Source: Betaproteobacteria bacterium (GTDB lineage: Bacteria > Pseudomonadota > Gammaproteobacteria > Burkholderiales > SG8-39). Taken from it: a DNA stretch of 64,000 bases. Shown piece after piece: positions 8,144 through 16,936 of the stretch (position 1 is the stretch's first letter; each line of letters opens with the position of its first letter). The notes under the pieces are model-generated. The model made no database searches. It was not told the origin of the DNA and was given only the letters and a program-made list of their open reading frames with translations. The stretch is from contig JADJPT010000011.1 in NCBI GenBank assembly GCA_016713125.1, forward strand, positions 61,577-125,576, read 5' to 3'. A program made the translations under genes and the position numbers.

Positions 8144-9179
8144 TCAGAAGGTGTGGCGAACACCGAACTCGAGACCGGACGACTTCTCGCCGCCCAGCAT
8201 GGCCGCCGGCGGCGTGTAGAGGACGGAGCTGCGCGCAGCGCCCTTGTTCGACACCTGACCGTAGGTCGTGTACATCGCGGTGCGCTTCGAAAGATCGTAG
8301 ACGTACCCGACGCCCAGGCGGGTGCTGTCGTCGGCATCCGCGAACCCGGAACCAGCGGGGCCGCCCGAGCGATCCGCCCTGGTGTAGCCGACCTTCAGTG
8401 CGCCCGGACCGACAGGCACCGTGGCGCCGATCGACAGATCCTTGGTCTTGCGCGGGTTCCACTCCTTGACGTCGTACAGCGTGTGCAGGGTGGCGAAGCC
8501 GAACTTGTAGTTGAACTGGATGTTGTAGTTCTTGAAGTCCGGCGGTCGCACCGGTTTCGGTCTTGCCGTACGCGAAGCCGACGTTGATCGGACCCGCCTC
8601 GTAGCCCAGCCGTCCACCCACGTACTTGTTGCCGTTGACCCCCTCACCAGCGGCCATCTGCAGGTGACCGTACAGGCCGCCCATGCTGGGCAGGAAGTAG
8701 CCCACCGAGTTGTCGGCTCGCAGCACTGTAGTCGCGGGGCTTCCCAGGTTCGATCCGGCACCGTAGCTGAAGATGCCGCGCGAGCCGACGCCGACGATGC
8801 CGAACTCGTCGGCAAAGGTGTTGTACGCCGTCGGCGTGTAGTCCCGACCAATGCGCACTTCGCCAAAGTTGCCCATCAGGCTGAGCGTTGCACGGCGACC
8901 CCAAAATTTGTTCGCGTCGGCCGTGCCGGTGTCGAAGTTGATCTGGGACTCCAGGTGGAAACCGGCCTTCAGGCCCCCACCCAGGTCCTCCACGCCGCGC
9001 AGGCCCCACCGGCTGGTGGCGTTCGAGCCAGATGCCAGTTGCTTCTGGGATCCGGCGCTTCCGTTCTTGACTTGACGCACGGCGGCGTCGGCGATGCCGA
9101 ACAGCGTGACCGACGACTGCGCGTAGGCGCCCGCTGCAAATGCAGACAAAGCGGCCAGGGTGAACAAGGACTTTTTCAT
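8144..9179 (-). pseudogene. general porin (Burkholderiales OmpC/Omp32 type), frameshifted
   Basis: The start MKKSLFTLAALSAFAAGAYAQSSVTLFGIADAAV is typical of trimeric 16-strand porins of Burkholderiales. The frame holds to about residue 210 (FAYGKTETGAT). The homologous sequence then continues in another frame (DFKNYNIQFNYKFGFATLHTLYDVKEW... to GLEFGVRHTF with C-terminal Phe, the usual outer membrane sorting signal). The total length of 1036 bases is one more than a multiple of three, so one base is extra at about 8537-8560. Joined, it gives about 345 residues, the normal size. It is probably functional if the shift is a sequencing error. Confidence 0.85.
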
Positions 9180-9650
9180 GAGAGCAATCTCCGTTGTGGA
9201 ACAAGGCAACACCTTCCACGCGACGAACGAGCCATCGGACTCGGATGAAGTGCGAGGCGCGCTGCGGCACGAGACGTGAAGGCGCTGGCAAGCAGCCTAG
9301 GGACGAGGTGCGGCCGAGGCGACCTGCTCGCGAGAAGCGGCCCGGAGGTGGCTAGCAGACCCTCTTCGGTTCGGCGGGCATCCGTCGCCGCCCTTCCACA
9401 GCAGCTTGCACAGCAGCCACCGCAAACGGCCCGATAGCGTCAAGGCCGGACCAGGCAACGGCCTCCGGCGCAGTTGCATGAAGGAGTCCCCCCGTGCATC
9501 AACATGACCGGCCGGTAATCTGCCGGCAAGCGTTTGGTCAGTCGTTTGTTCCTATCGTTTTCGGACCGCAAAGCGATGCTCGTTGCTAGCAACCCTCACG
9601 AGTTGCCGTTCCGGCCGTCGCATGCGGGCCCAGAAGAAGAGGACAACGAC
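9180..9650. other. intergenic region between porin and Sel1 gene
   Basis: About 470 bases between divergent genes. It must hold the promoters of the porin (leftward) and of the Sel1-repeat gene (rightward). I see no convincing coding frame, RNA gene or long inverted repeat in it. Confidence 0.5.
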
Positions 9651-11198
9651 ATGCGGAGACAAGACATTCAGCTGCTCGCCAGCGCCCGGCAAGGTGACCT
9701 CGAGGCGCGGTACGAAATCGGCAGACGCTATCTGCTCGGCGTCGAGGGCTTCTCGCTCCACACCGACACCGGGTTGGAGTACCTGACGCACACGTCGCTC
9801 GGGCCGTCGGAGCGAGCCGCCCGCACCATCGCCGATGCTCTTCCCCTGCACGAACTGGTGCGACGCAACCTGCTGCCTGCGCTGGTAAAGACGGCTCGCG
9901 CGGGGTCGACCGCGGCGCAGTTGAAACTCGGCGCGTGGCGCGCGCTCACGAGCGCCGATCCCGCTGAGCCGATGCGATGGCTCGATGCGGCCGCCGCCGC
10001 CGGCGACGCCGGCGCGTGCGCAGCAGTACATGCGCTGCGAAGCCGCCCGTCCAACGCGGCCGCCGCCGTGCTGGGCGCGTTGAAAGCAGCGCCAGGGATC
10101 GATCTCGCTCGCCTGGTGCCGCAAGCCTTGGACGCCGCGATCCGGTCGAGTGATCCCATGGAAATCGCTCGTGTGCTGAGCGGCACACTGACAGCGAACT
10201 CGCCAGTCACACCGGAACTGGCCGATGCCGTGTGCATGGCCCTCGCCCGCCTCGAAAACGACACAGAGCCTCGACTCTCGTGCGAGAACGGCGCTATCGA
10301 GTCTCTTCTCGAAGACTGCATCCGCCGCGGCAATACGACAGCGGAATTGCTTCTCGGTCGCGCGCTGAGCGGAGTCGGCACACGGGCGCTGCCGGCATCA
10401 CTGCTGACGACGGGCCAGAACTTGCGTCGAGGCGCCGCGCTTCTGCTCCGCGCGGCCGATGCAGGACTGACCGCGGCATGGATGGTCCTCTACCGCATTC
10501 ATGCAGACAACCGTTCGTCGGTCTCCAATCCGCAGATGGCGCGGTTCTTCCTCGAGAAGGCCGCACTCGCGGGCGAGCTCTGCGCCCAGCGGCGCCTCGG
10601 CGCGCTGATCCTGCGGTCGGCGACCACCGTGCACGAATCCGAGCAAGGCATCCATTGGCTCCACCAGGCCGCTCGCCGGCAGGATGCGCTTGCGGCCCAA
10701 TTGCTCGGCTTGCTGGTGCTCCCGGTTGCAGGATCCGACGCCGAAGCCGACGCGGCCATCGATGCCGTACGCCGCGAGGACCCCTGGCTGGCCTGCCGCC
10801 TGCGGACGGCAAGGGACTTCGGTCTGACCAAGCTGGAGGCGATGAGCGTCGACATCGTCGCAGGGCTCAGGCCCTGGGGGCTGGTCGTCGGTCCCAACCC
10901 GTCCATTGCGCAGGCCAAGCTGGCGGCGCCTCGAGCCATCCCGGCACTTCGGCCCCAGGCCCTCGAGAACCTGCGTCGGTCCGTTTGGTTCTTCGAACAG
11001 TCGCGACAGGACGGATCGCCGATCGAGGGCGACCGCCGCAAGCGCACCCACCGTCTGCGCTACTGCCTCGAGCGATCCGGCATCGACGAATCCCTGTTCT
11101 TCGCGAAGGTCAGGTCGACGGTGCTCAACTCCCTGCGACAGGGACCCAAGTGGGCGTTCCATGCGCAGCAGCCTCTGCGCATGGCGCTGGCCGCCTAG
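9651..11198 (+). CDS. Sel1-like repeat (TPR-type) protein
   Basis: A 515-residue protein without a signal peptide, made of degenerate Sel1/TPR helical repeats (for example AAQLKLGAWRALTSADPAEPMRWLDAAAAAGDAGACAAVHAL and QGIHWLHQAARRQDALAAQLLGLL). Sel1 repeats mediate protein-protein contacts. I chose the ATG at 9651 because GAGGACAACGAC precedes it; the frame is open further upstream. The gene ends 49 bases before a CopR/CzcR-type response regulator on the same strand and could be co-transcribed with that two-component system. No enzyme domain is visible. Confidence 0.75.
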   Translation: MRRQDIQLLASARQGDLEARYEIGRRYLLGVEGFSLHTDTGLEYLTHTSLGPSERAARTIADALPLHELVRRNLLPALVKTARAGSTAAQLKLGAWRALTSADPAEPMRWLDAAAAAGDAGACAAVHALRSRPSNAAAAVLGALKAAPGIDLARLVPQALDAAIRSSDPMEIARVLSGTLTANSPVTPELADAVCMALARLENDTEPRLSCENGAIESLLEDCIRRGNTTAELLLGRALSGVGTRALPASLLTTGQNLRRGAALLLRAADAGLTAAWMVLYRIHADNRSSVSNPQMARFFLEKAALAGELCAQRRLGALILRSATTVHESEQGIHWLHQAARRQDALAAQLLGLLVLPVAGSDAEADAAIDAVRREDPWLACRLRTARDFGLTKLEAMSVDIVAGLRPWGLVVGPNPSIAQAKLAAPRAIPALRPQALENLRRSVWFFEQSRQDGSPIEGDRRKRTHRLRYCLERSGIDESLFFAKVRSTVLNSLRQGPKWAFHAQQPLRMALAA

Positions 11199-11247
11199 GC
11201 ACGGCAGTCGGCATCGCACCCCTTCAAGCGCTTCGCTGCGGCCTCCC

Positions 11248-11949
11248 ATGCGAATCCTCGTCGTCGAAGACAACGCCAAGCTCGCGGGCCATCTTCGCCG
11301 GGGGCTCGCGGAGAGCGGCTACGTCGTCGATGTCGCAACCGATGGCATCGACGGGCGCCACATGGCGATCGAGGGCAACTACGACCTCGTTCTACTGGAC
11401 GTGATGTTGCCAGGCGCGGACGGCTTCACGTTGCTCGAGACGCTCAGGCAGCACAAGGACACGCCGGTGATCATGCTGACCGCGGCGGACAGCGTGGAAG
11501 ACCGGGTGCGCGGCCTGCGCGCGGGCGCCGACGACTATCTGGTCAAACCCTTCGTCTTTACCGAACTGCTGGCACGCATCCAGGCCGTGCTGCGACGCGG
11601 TGCCGCGGGTGCGCACCACGAACCCGACCGCATGGCGCTCGGAGATCTGGAACTGGACACCATACGTCGACGAGCGTTTCGCGCCGGCACGCGACTGGAT
11701 CTCACGGCGCAGGAGTACACGCTGCTGTCCGTGCTGCTGCGCCACCGCGGTGAAGTCATGTCGCGCACGGTGCTCACCGAACTCGTCTGGGACATGAACT
11801 TCGACGGAGACTCGAACGTGGTGGAAGTCGCGATACGGCGTCTGCGCTCCAAGCTCGACGAGCCGTTCCCGATCAAGCTGCTCCACACGGTTCGAGGGAT
11901 GGGCTACGTCCTCGAGCTGGACCGCGGCGACGAGACGGATGCGCGATGA
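11248..11949 (+). CDS. OmpR-family heavy-metal response regulator 1
   Basis: A 233-residue response regulator. The receiver domain has the acidic pair E7/D8, phosphorylation site Asp51 (LVLLDVMLPG) and Lys100 (DDYLVKPF). The C-terminal winged helix carries the VLTELVWDMNFDGDSNVVEVAIRRLRSKLD signature seen in CopR, CusR and CzcR. The stop overlaps the kinase start by 4 bases (ATGA), so the two are translated together. It likely binds TGACA/TTAC-type dyads upstream of metal genes in this window; which ones is not known. Confidence 0.9.
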   Translation: MRILVVEDNAKLAGHLRRGLAESGYVVDVATDGIDGRHMAIEGNYDLVLLDVMLPGADGFTLLETLRQHKDTPVIMLTAADSVEDRVRGLRAGADDYLVKPFVFTELLARIQAVLRRGAAGAHHEPDRMALGDLELDTIRRRAFRAGTRLDLTAQEYTLLSVLLRHRGEVMSRTVLTELVWDMNFDGDSNVVEVAIRRLRSKLDEPFPIKLLHTVRGMGYVLELDRGDETDAR

Positions 11950-13391
11950 CCTGGCGCCATCCATCGATAGCGGCCCGGCTGACTGCCGGCCTTGGCGTGG
12001 TGGCGCTCGTCGTCTTCTCGACTGCAGGTTGGCTGCTGCAACGGGCCCTGGAGTCCGAGTTGGTCGAGGCGGATCGACTGAAGCTGGCGGGGAAGATCAG
12101 CGTTGTCCTTCATTTCATCGATGAGGCCCATCGCTCCGGCGATCGTTTGGCGCTTTTCCATCACCTCGACGACTTGCGTATCGGTCACGATGGCCTTCAC
12201 GTATGGCTGATCACGGAAGCGGGTGACACGGTCTACGGCGCGTCGAGCGCCAACGGAACGACGGCCCCGCCGGGGCTTGCGCCCGGTGTCCGCGCGGATA
12301 CAACGGAGACTGCCCTGCCATCGGCATCGTTGTGGCCGGCCGGCCGGCTGCGCGTGGCCATCGAGTCCGGACCCCGCGATGAGCTCCTTCGTTCGCATCT
12401 CGCGACGCTGGTCCTCATCTGTGCCTTGGGCGTCGGCTCGACCGTGCTGCTGAGCTGGTTCGCCATTGGTCGCTGCCTCAGGCCGGTGTCACGCCTCTCG
12501 GCGGAAGCAAGCGACATCACGCCCAGTTCCATGGGGCGGCGTTTGACCATGACCCCCGAAGGCACCGAGCTGACAGGACTGGTGCGCGCCTTCAACCATG
12601 CTCTCGACCGGCTCGAGGACGCTTACGCGCAATTGCAGGCCTTCAACGCCAACGTGGCTCACGAGCTGCGAACACCCCTCGCATCGTTGATCACGGGAAC
12701 GCAGGTCACGCTTTCATCGCCAAGGTCTCGTGACGAGCTGCGCGAGGTTCTGATCTCGAACCTCGAGGAGCTGCAGCTGCTGAATGCCCTCGTCAACGAT
12801 ATGTTGTTCCTGTCTCGCGCAGATCGTGGCGACCGAGCGGAGGGACTGGAAGAGGTCGTGCTCGGGGCCGAGGCGGACAAGGCCATTCGCTACTGCGACG
12901 CATTGCTGCAGGAAGCAGGCGTGGTCGCGGAACGGTCCGGCGACGCCGCGGCGGTCTGCAACCCTCCCCTCGTGCTGCGTGCACTCGTGAACCTCCTCAC
13001 CAACGCCATCCGCCACACCCGCGCCGGCGACACGATTCGGGTCCTCATCGAGCCGGACCATGGACTCATCGCCCTGAGTGTCCTCAACCCCGGGCTCGAA
13101 ATACCGACGCAGGTCCGAGCGCAGATGTTCGACCGCTTCTATCGTGCAGACACCTCCCGCTCGCGAAGGCAAGCGGGCCACGGCCTGGGATTGGCCATCG
13201 TCGCGGCCGTCGCACGGATGCACGGCGGGACTGTCTTCGTCGAACGCATCGGCCAGGCCAATCGTGTCGGATTGACGCTGCCGGCAAGGGACAGCCAAAC
13301 GACCGTCGCTCCAGTCAAGGGCTTCGGCGCGGTGGAGACGGCGTCCGCTACGCAGTCGCCGCACTCGACGGTACGTCCAGCCCGATCGTAG
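11946..13391 (+). CDS. heavy-metal sensor histidine kinase 1
   Basis: A 481-residue membrane histidine kinase. It has two membrane helices (about 12-34 and 152-175) around a periplasmic sensor domain, a HAMP linker, and the H-box NVAHELRTPLASL with His239. These are followed by the N-box NLLTNAIRHT and G-boxes (GHGLGLAIVAAVARMHGG). This is the CusS/CopS/IrlS class. Its 3' end overlaps the convergent second kinase gene by 44 bases, and its C-terminal tail (after about residue 450) is low-complexity. It pairs with the regulator at 11248. Confidence 0.9.
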   Translation: MTWRHPSIAARLTAGLGVVALVVFSTAGWLLQRALESELVEADRLKLAGKISVVLHFIDEAHRSGDRLALFHHLDDLRIGHDGLHVWLITEAGDTVYGASSANGTTAPPGLAPGVRADTTETALPSASLWPAGRLRVAIESGPRDELLRSHLATLVLICALGVGSTVLLSWFAIGRCLRPVSRLSAEASDITPSSMGRRLTMTPEGTELTGLVRAFNHALDRLEDAYAQLQAFNANVAHELRTPLASLITGTQVTLSSPRSRDELREVLISNLEELQLLNALVNDMLFLSRADRGDRAEGLEEVVLGAEADKAIRYCDALLQEAGVVAERSGDAAAVCNPPLVLRALVNLLTNAIRHTRAGDTIRVLIEPDHGLIALSVLNPGLEIPTQVRAQMFDRFYRADTSRSRRQAGHGLGLAIVAAVARMHGGTVFVERIGQANRVGLTLPARDSQTTVAPVKGFGAVETASATQSPHSTVRPARS

Positions 13392-14718
13392 TGATGCCGT
13401 CAGCCGATCTGGCGAACGGTTCGCCTTGGTGCATTCGGGCAATGGCGGCGACGATGGCCAGACCCAACCCGTGGTTCGAAGCGCCAACCTGTCGACGAGA
13501 GCGCTCCACCCTGTAGAAGCGGTCGAACAGGCGCGGCAAATGTTCCTGCTCGATCGGACTCCCCTCGTTCTCCACCCAGATCCGTATCCGGCCACCTTCC
13601 GACGCAATCCGAACCCTTATGGTCGAGCCGGGAGTCGCGTAGCGGGTTGCGTTACTCAACAGGTTGGACAACGCGCGGCGCAGAAGCGATAGGTCAAACG
13701 CACCCGTCGCGTCGCCATCGCACACCGCTGACAGGCTTCGCTCCTGAAGCGCGGCCTCGTGGTACTCGATGATCTCGCCGAGTTCGGCAGCGAGGCTCGT
13801 CACCGGCGAACGGCGCGCTGATGCGCCGCGGTCTGCTTGCGAAAGGAACAGCATGTCGTTGACGATGATCGCCAGGCGCCTCAGATCCTCCAGGTTCTCC
13901 GCGATCACGTCTTGCAGTTCGGCGGCGGGTCGCTCGCGCTGCAACGCCAGTTCGCTCGAACCGATCAAGGTGGTCAGCGGTGTTCGAAGTTCATGCGCGA
14001 CGTCGGCGTTGAAGCCCTCCAATTGCGCGTAAGCGCGTTCGACACGCATCAGCAACGCGTTGAAGCGCTCGACCAGTGGCCGGAGCTCGAGCGGCTGCCC
14101 CGCTCCGTCCAGCCGCAGCCCCGGTCTGCCCAGCGCGACCGCGTCCACTTGTGCGGCCAATGCCTGCACCGGCAGCAGGCCTCTGCGGACCAGCAAGAAC
14201 CCTGTCACGCTGACGAGGCCCGCTGCGATCAGTGATGCCGCCAACAGGATCCAGCCGAGCCGCTGGAGCAGATCCTGGTCGCGGCTCACATCAAGCCCCA
14301 GGACCACCCGCACGCCACCGGCGGCGCCCGCGGGCCATGTGGCTTCCCACGACACCTGCAAGAACCGACTCGCCGAAGCAGCATCCCCACCCTCGGATGC
14401 CTGCGGAGCGCTGAAGAGAACCATCCCATCTCTGGACATGATGGACAGCTTCATGTCCTCATGGCCCGCGAGAAAATCCTTGAGCTTGTGCTGCAACTCT
14501 TCAGTCGCCGAGCTGCCCGCCGTCTCTGCGAGCGCATGGCGGACCACCGCGCTCTTCAATGCCAGTTCCTCGTGCTGACGGCTCTGCAGAACCCACAGAG
14601 TGACGGCATACACCGTTCCGGAGACGGCAAGCGCAGCGATCAGTCCCTGCAATGCCAGCCACCGGGACAGGCGCGTCCCAAGCGATTGGCCGTCGGCAAG
14701 GAGAGCACGCCACCTCAC
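13348..14718 (-). CDS. heavy-metal sensor histidine kinase 2
   Basis: A 456-residue CusS/CzcS-type kinase with two membrane segments (about 22-46 and 155-179) and a HAMP domain. The H-box is DVAHELRTPLTTL with His242, and the N-box is SNLLSNATRYATPGS. The ATP lid is NHGLGLAIVAAIARMHQGE. It is encoded opposite kinase 1, their last 44 bases overlapping. The start overlaps the stop of regulator 2 by 4 bases (ATGA). It is closer in sequence style to kinase 3 (39882) than to kinase 1. Confidence 0.9.
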   Translation of the reverse strand: MRWRALLADGQSLGTRLSRWLALQGLIAALAVSGTVYAVTLWVLQSRQHEELALKSAVVRHALAETAGSSATEELQHKLKDFLAGHEDMKLSIMSRDGMVLFSAPQASEGGDAASASRFLQVSWEATWPAGAAGGVRVVLGLDVSRDQDLLQRLGWILLAASLIAAGLVSVTGFLLVRRGLLPVQALAAQVDAVALGRPGLRLDGAGQPLELRPLVERFNALLMRVERAYAQLEGFNADVAHELRTPLTTLIGSSELALQRERPAAELQDVIAENLEDLRRLAIIVNDMLFLSQADRGASARRSPVTSLAAELGEIIEYHEAALQERSLSAVCDGDATGAFDLSLLRRALSNLLSNATRYATPGSTIRVRIASEGGRIRIWVENEGSPIEQEHLPRLFDRFYRVERSRRQVGASNHGLGLAIVAAIARMHQGEPFARSADGITTIGLDVPSSAATA

Positions 14719-15401
14719 TCCTGGCGCTCCTCCATCACGTAGCCCATGCCGCGCACCGTGTGGATCAGCTTGACCTCGAAAGGTTCATCCAGCTTCGCAC
14801 GCAGCCGGCGTACCGCCACCTCGACAACGTTCGTGTCGCTGTCGAAGTTGATGTCCCACACCTGTTCCGCCATCACGGTGCGCGACAGGACCTCCCCACG
14901 CCGACGCAGCAGAAGCACGAGCAGATTGAACTCCTTGGGTGTGAGTTCGAGCCGCTTGCCGGCCCGTGTCGCCTTTCGGCGTGCCAGATCGACCTCCAGA
15001 TCCGCCAACCGGAGGCTGGTGGGAAGCTGTCCTTCGCGGTCTCCCCCACCGCGACGCAACAGGGCCTGGACACGAGCCGACAACTCGGAGAACGAGAACG
15101 GCTTGACGAGGTAATCGTCTGCGCCGCCGGTCAGCCCCTTGACCTTGTCTTCGACCGCGTCCCGGGCCGTGAGCATCAGGACCGGCGTCCTGCGCTGCTT
15201 GCGCAGTTCCGCGAGAACCTCGAAGCCGTCCCGTCCCGGCAGCATCACATCGAGGACGATCAGGTCGTACGTACCCTCGACCGCGAGATGGAGCCCGTCG
15301 ATGCCGTCATGGGCCAGGTCGACCACATAGCCGCTCTCCGACAGGCCCTTTCGCAGGTATTCCGCCAAGCGGACCTCGTCTTCGATCACGAGAATCTTCA
15401 T
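14715..15401 (-). CDS. OmpR-family heavy-metal response regulator 2
   Basis: A 228-residue regulator with Asp51 (LIVLDVMLPG), KPFSFSELSARV at the end of the receiver, and a winged-helix domain with AEQVWDINFDSDTNVVEVAVRRLRAKLD. This is the CopR/CusR/CzcR subgroup. I chose the ATG at 15401 because MKILVIEDE is the canonical start; the longer open frame is antisense to the small exported gene upstream. It forms an operon with kinase 2. The 126 bases to the divergent small exported gene should carry both promoters. Confidence 0.9.
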   Translation of the reverse strand: MKILVIEDEVRLAEYLRKGLSESGYVVDLAHDGIDGLHLAVEGTYDLIVLDVMLPGRDGFEVLAELRKQRRTPVLMLTARDAVEDKVKGLTGGADDYLVKPFSFSELSARVQALLRRGGGDREGQLPTSLRLADLEVDLARRKATRAGKRLELTPKEFNLLVLLLRRRGEVLSRTVMAEQVWDINFDSDTNVVEVAVRRLRAKLDEPFEVKLIHTVRGMGYVMEERQE

Positions 15402-15527
15402 GGGCGGATTCTCCACCAGCCGTTGCGTCACCTCGATTACGAGTTGGTCATCTTCCAGTCCGCATCTGGTCAGCATGCAGTCCATAGAGTGAAGCCTCGC
15501 ATCCATCAACAACTCACGAGGTTCACC

Positions 15528-15815
15528 ATGCGCAGAAACTCCATCTTCACAGCCACCCGCGCGCTTGCAGCCGCCGCCGTCATGGCCGGCTCCCCGCTCT
15601 TTGCAGCGGCCCAACACCAGATGGCCCAGGGCGCGCCCGGAACTGCCAACACGACCGAATCGACCCGGCCCGCGGCGCTCACGCGAGAGCAGGTCCGCGC
15701 GGAGGTCGAAAGGGCGATGCGGGATGGCACGTGGCGCTGCCGGACCAGCAATCGCGGCTGGTGCTCGAACGAACCCGTGGCGACCGCCAAGCCCGACGCG
15801 GACAAGCGCCCGTAA
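15528..15815 (+). CDS. small exported DUF4148-like protein with two Cys
   Basis: A 95-residue protein with signal peptide (ALAAAAVMAGSPLFAAAQ). Its short helix LTREQVRAEVERAMRDGT resembles the core of DUF4148, and two Cys follow (CRTSNRGWC). Function unknown. It is divergent from regulator 2, a layout common for targets of such systems, and ends 19 bases before the lipoprotein gene at 15835, so the two likely form one transcript. Confidence 0.65.
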   Translation: MRRNSIFTATRALAAAAVMAGSPLFAAAQHQMAQGAPGTANTTESTRPAALTREQVRAEVERAMRDGTWRCRTSNRGWCSNEPVATAKPDADKRP

Positions 15816-15834
15816 GCTCGGCTGGGGCTGCGCC

Positions 15835-16374
15835 GTGACCACACGCCGGCACGTCCTGGCGCTTGCCGCATCGGCGACGTCGCTGGTGCTCCTGGGTTGT
15901 GCCAGTACGGAGTCAGATGTCAGCCGGCGCAGCGGCCCCTATTGCTATCGAAACGCCCGCAATCGTCCGATCGTCTGCACGTCGGAGTCGACCCCCGGTC
16001 TCGACGTCGAGGCCGAGGCCAAGCGCTTCGATGCAGATCCCGATGCGTTGACCATCTACGTGGTACGCAGCGGCTGGGGAGACACTCGCCACCTGGTTGC
16101 CGTGTCTGTGGACGATTCGCGCCCCATCGAAACCGTGCCCCAATCGATGGTCCGGATGCGACTCCGGGCTGGCATCCATCGAATCGCCTATGACTTCGAG
16201 CAAGATCATGGCGTCATCGAGGTCCGCGGTGCCGCTGGCCAAGTGAGATTCATACGGCTTTCAGGGGACTTCCGGGTCTGGGGCAGTTCGTTTGGTTGGT
16301 CGCAGGAGGACGAAGAGATCGCGAAACGGCGCGCACGCCGAACGAGGCTTGTCGGAGACCTGCGAATTCTGTAG
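15835..16374 (+). CDS. DUF2846-like lipoprotein, paralog 2 of 4
   Basis: A 179-residue predicted lipoprotein with lipobox LLGC; the mature part begins CASTESDV. Shared core with the other paralogs: YCYRN, CTSESTPGLDVEAEAKRF, LTIYVVRSGWGD, ETVPQSMVRMRLRAGIH, VRGAAGQVRFIRL, WGSSF, RLVGD. The start is the GTG at 15835 (MTTRRHVLALAAS), giving a short basic n-region. It lies between the second two-component system and cueR, with the cueR gene convergent 60 bases away. Role unknown. Confidence 0.75.
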   Translation: MTTRRHVLALAASATSLVLLGCASTESDVSRRSGPYCYRNARNRPIVCTSESTPGLDVEAEAKRFDADPDALTIYVVRSGWGDTRHLVAVSVDDSRPIETVPQSMVRMRLRAGIHRIAYDFEQDHGVIEVRGAAGQVRFIRLSGDFRVWGSSFGWSQEDEEIAKRRARRTRLVGDLRIL

Positions 16375-16434
16375 CCCTCGCATGAGGATCCAGCGACGGT
16401 CGAATCTCTCTGGCCAAGCCCCCGGTACCCAAAG

Positions 16435-16926
16435 TCAAGCGGTCTGGCGCCCTCGTCGTCTCACTTGCAACCCCGTCGTCCTGCGGTGCCTGAGTCCGGC
16501 CGCCCCCGTAGGGCTCCTCTCCTGCTCCCGTCGTTCCTGCGCCAGCGAGTCGATGATCGGGCAATCGGGCCGGTCGTCACCATGGCAGCAATGCACCAGG
16601 TGCTCGAGCGTCGCCTTCATGGACTGGAGTTCCTCGAGCTTCTCGTCCAGCTCTTCGATGTGAGCCTGCGCCAGCGCGCGCACCTGGCGGCTCGGACGCC
16701 TGCGGTCCTGCCACAGCCCGAGCAACTCGCGGATCTGCTCGATGGAGAAGCCCAGGTCGCGCGACTGCCGGACGAACCGCAGCGTGCTGACTTCCTTGTC
16801 CGTGTATTGGCGGTAGCCGGATTCGGTTCGCACCGCTTCCGGAAACAAGCCGACGCTCTCGTAGTGGCGAATCATCTTCGCCGAGACACCCGAGGCCTTC
16901 GCTGCTTCGCCGATGTTCATGCTCAT
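16435..16926 (-). CDS. cueR: CueR-type MerR-family copper regulator
   Basis: A 163-residue MerR-family activator. The winged helix starts MNIGEAAKASGVSAKMIRHYESVGLFPEAVRT. The metal loop HCCHGDDRPDCPII has the paired Cys expected of Cu(I)/Ag(I) sensors. A long basic, Arg-rich tail after residue 140 goes beyond the usual length of about 135 and may be a read-through tail. It lies 10 bases downstream of copA on the same strand and should activate the TTGACC promoters at 19414-19526. An alternative start is the Met at 16920. Confidence 0.88.
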   Translation of the reverse strand: MSMNIGEAAKASGVSAKMIRHYESVGLFPEAVRTESGYRQYTDKEVSTLRFVRQSRDLGFSIEQIRELLGLWQDRRRPSRQVRALAQAHIEELDEKLEELQSMKATLEHLVHCCHGDDRPDCPIIDSLAQERREQERSPTGAAGLRHRRTTGLQVRRRGRQTA

Positions 16927-16936
16927 TTGCTGCCCC

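Noticed and set aside
11946..12000. Phage or defence function for the Sel1-repeat gene and adjacent kinase
   Set aside because: The regulator and kinase clearly belong to the metal-sensing CopRS/CusRS class; nothing else points to defence here.
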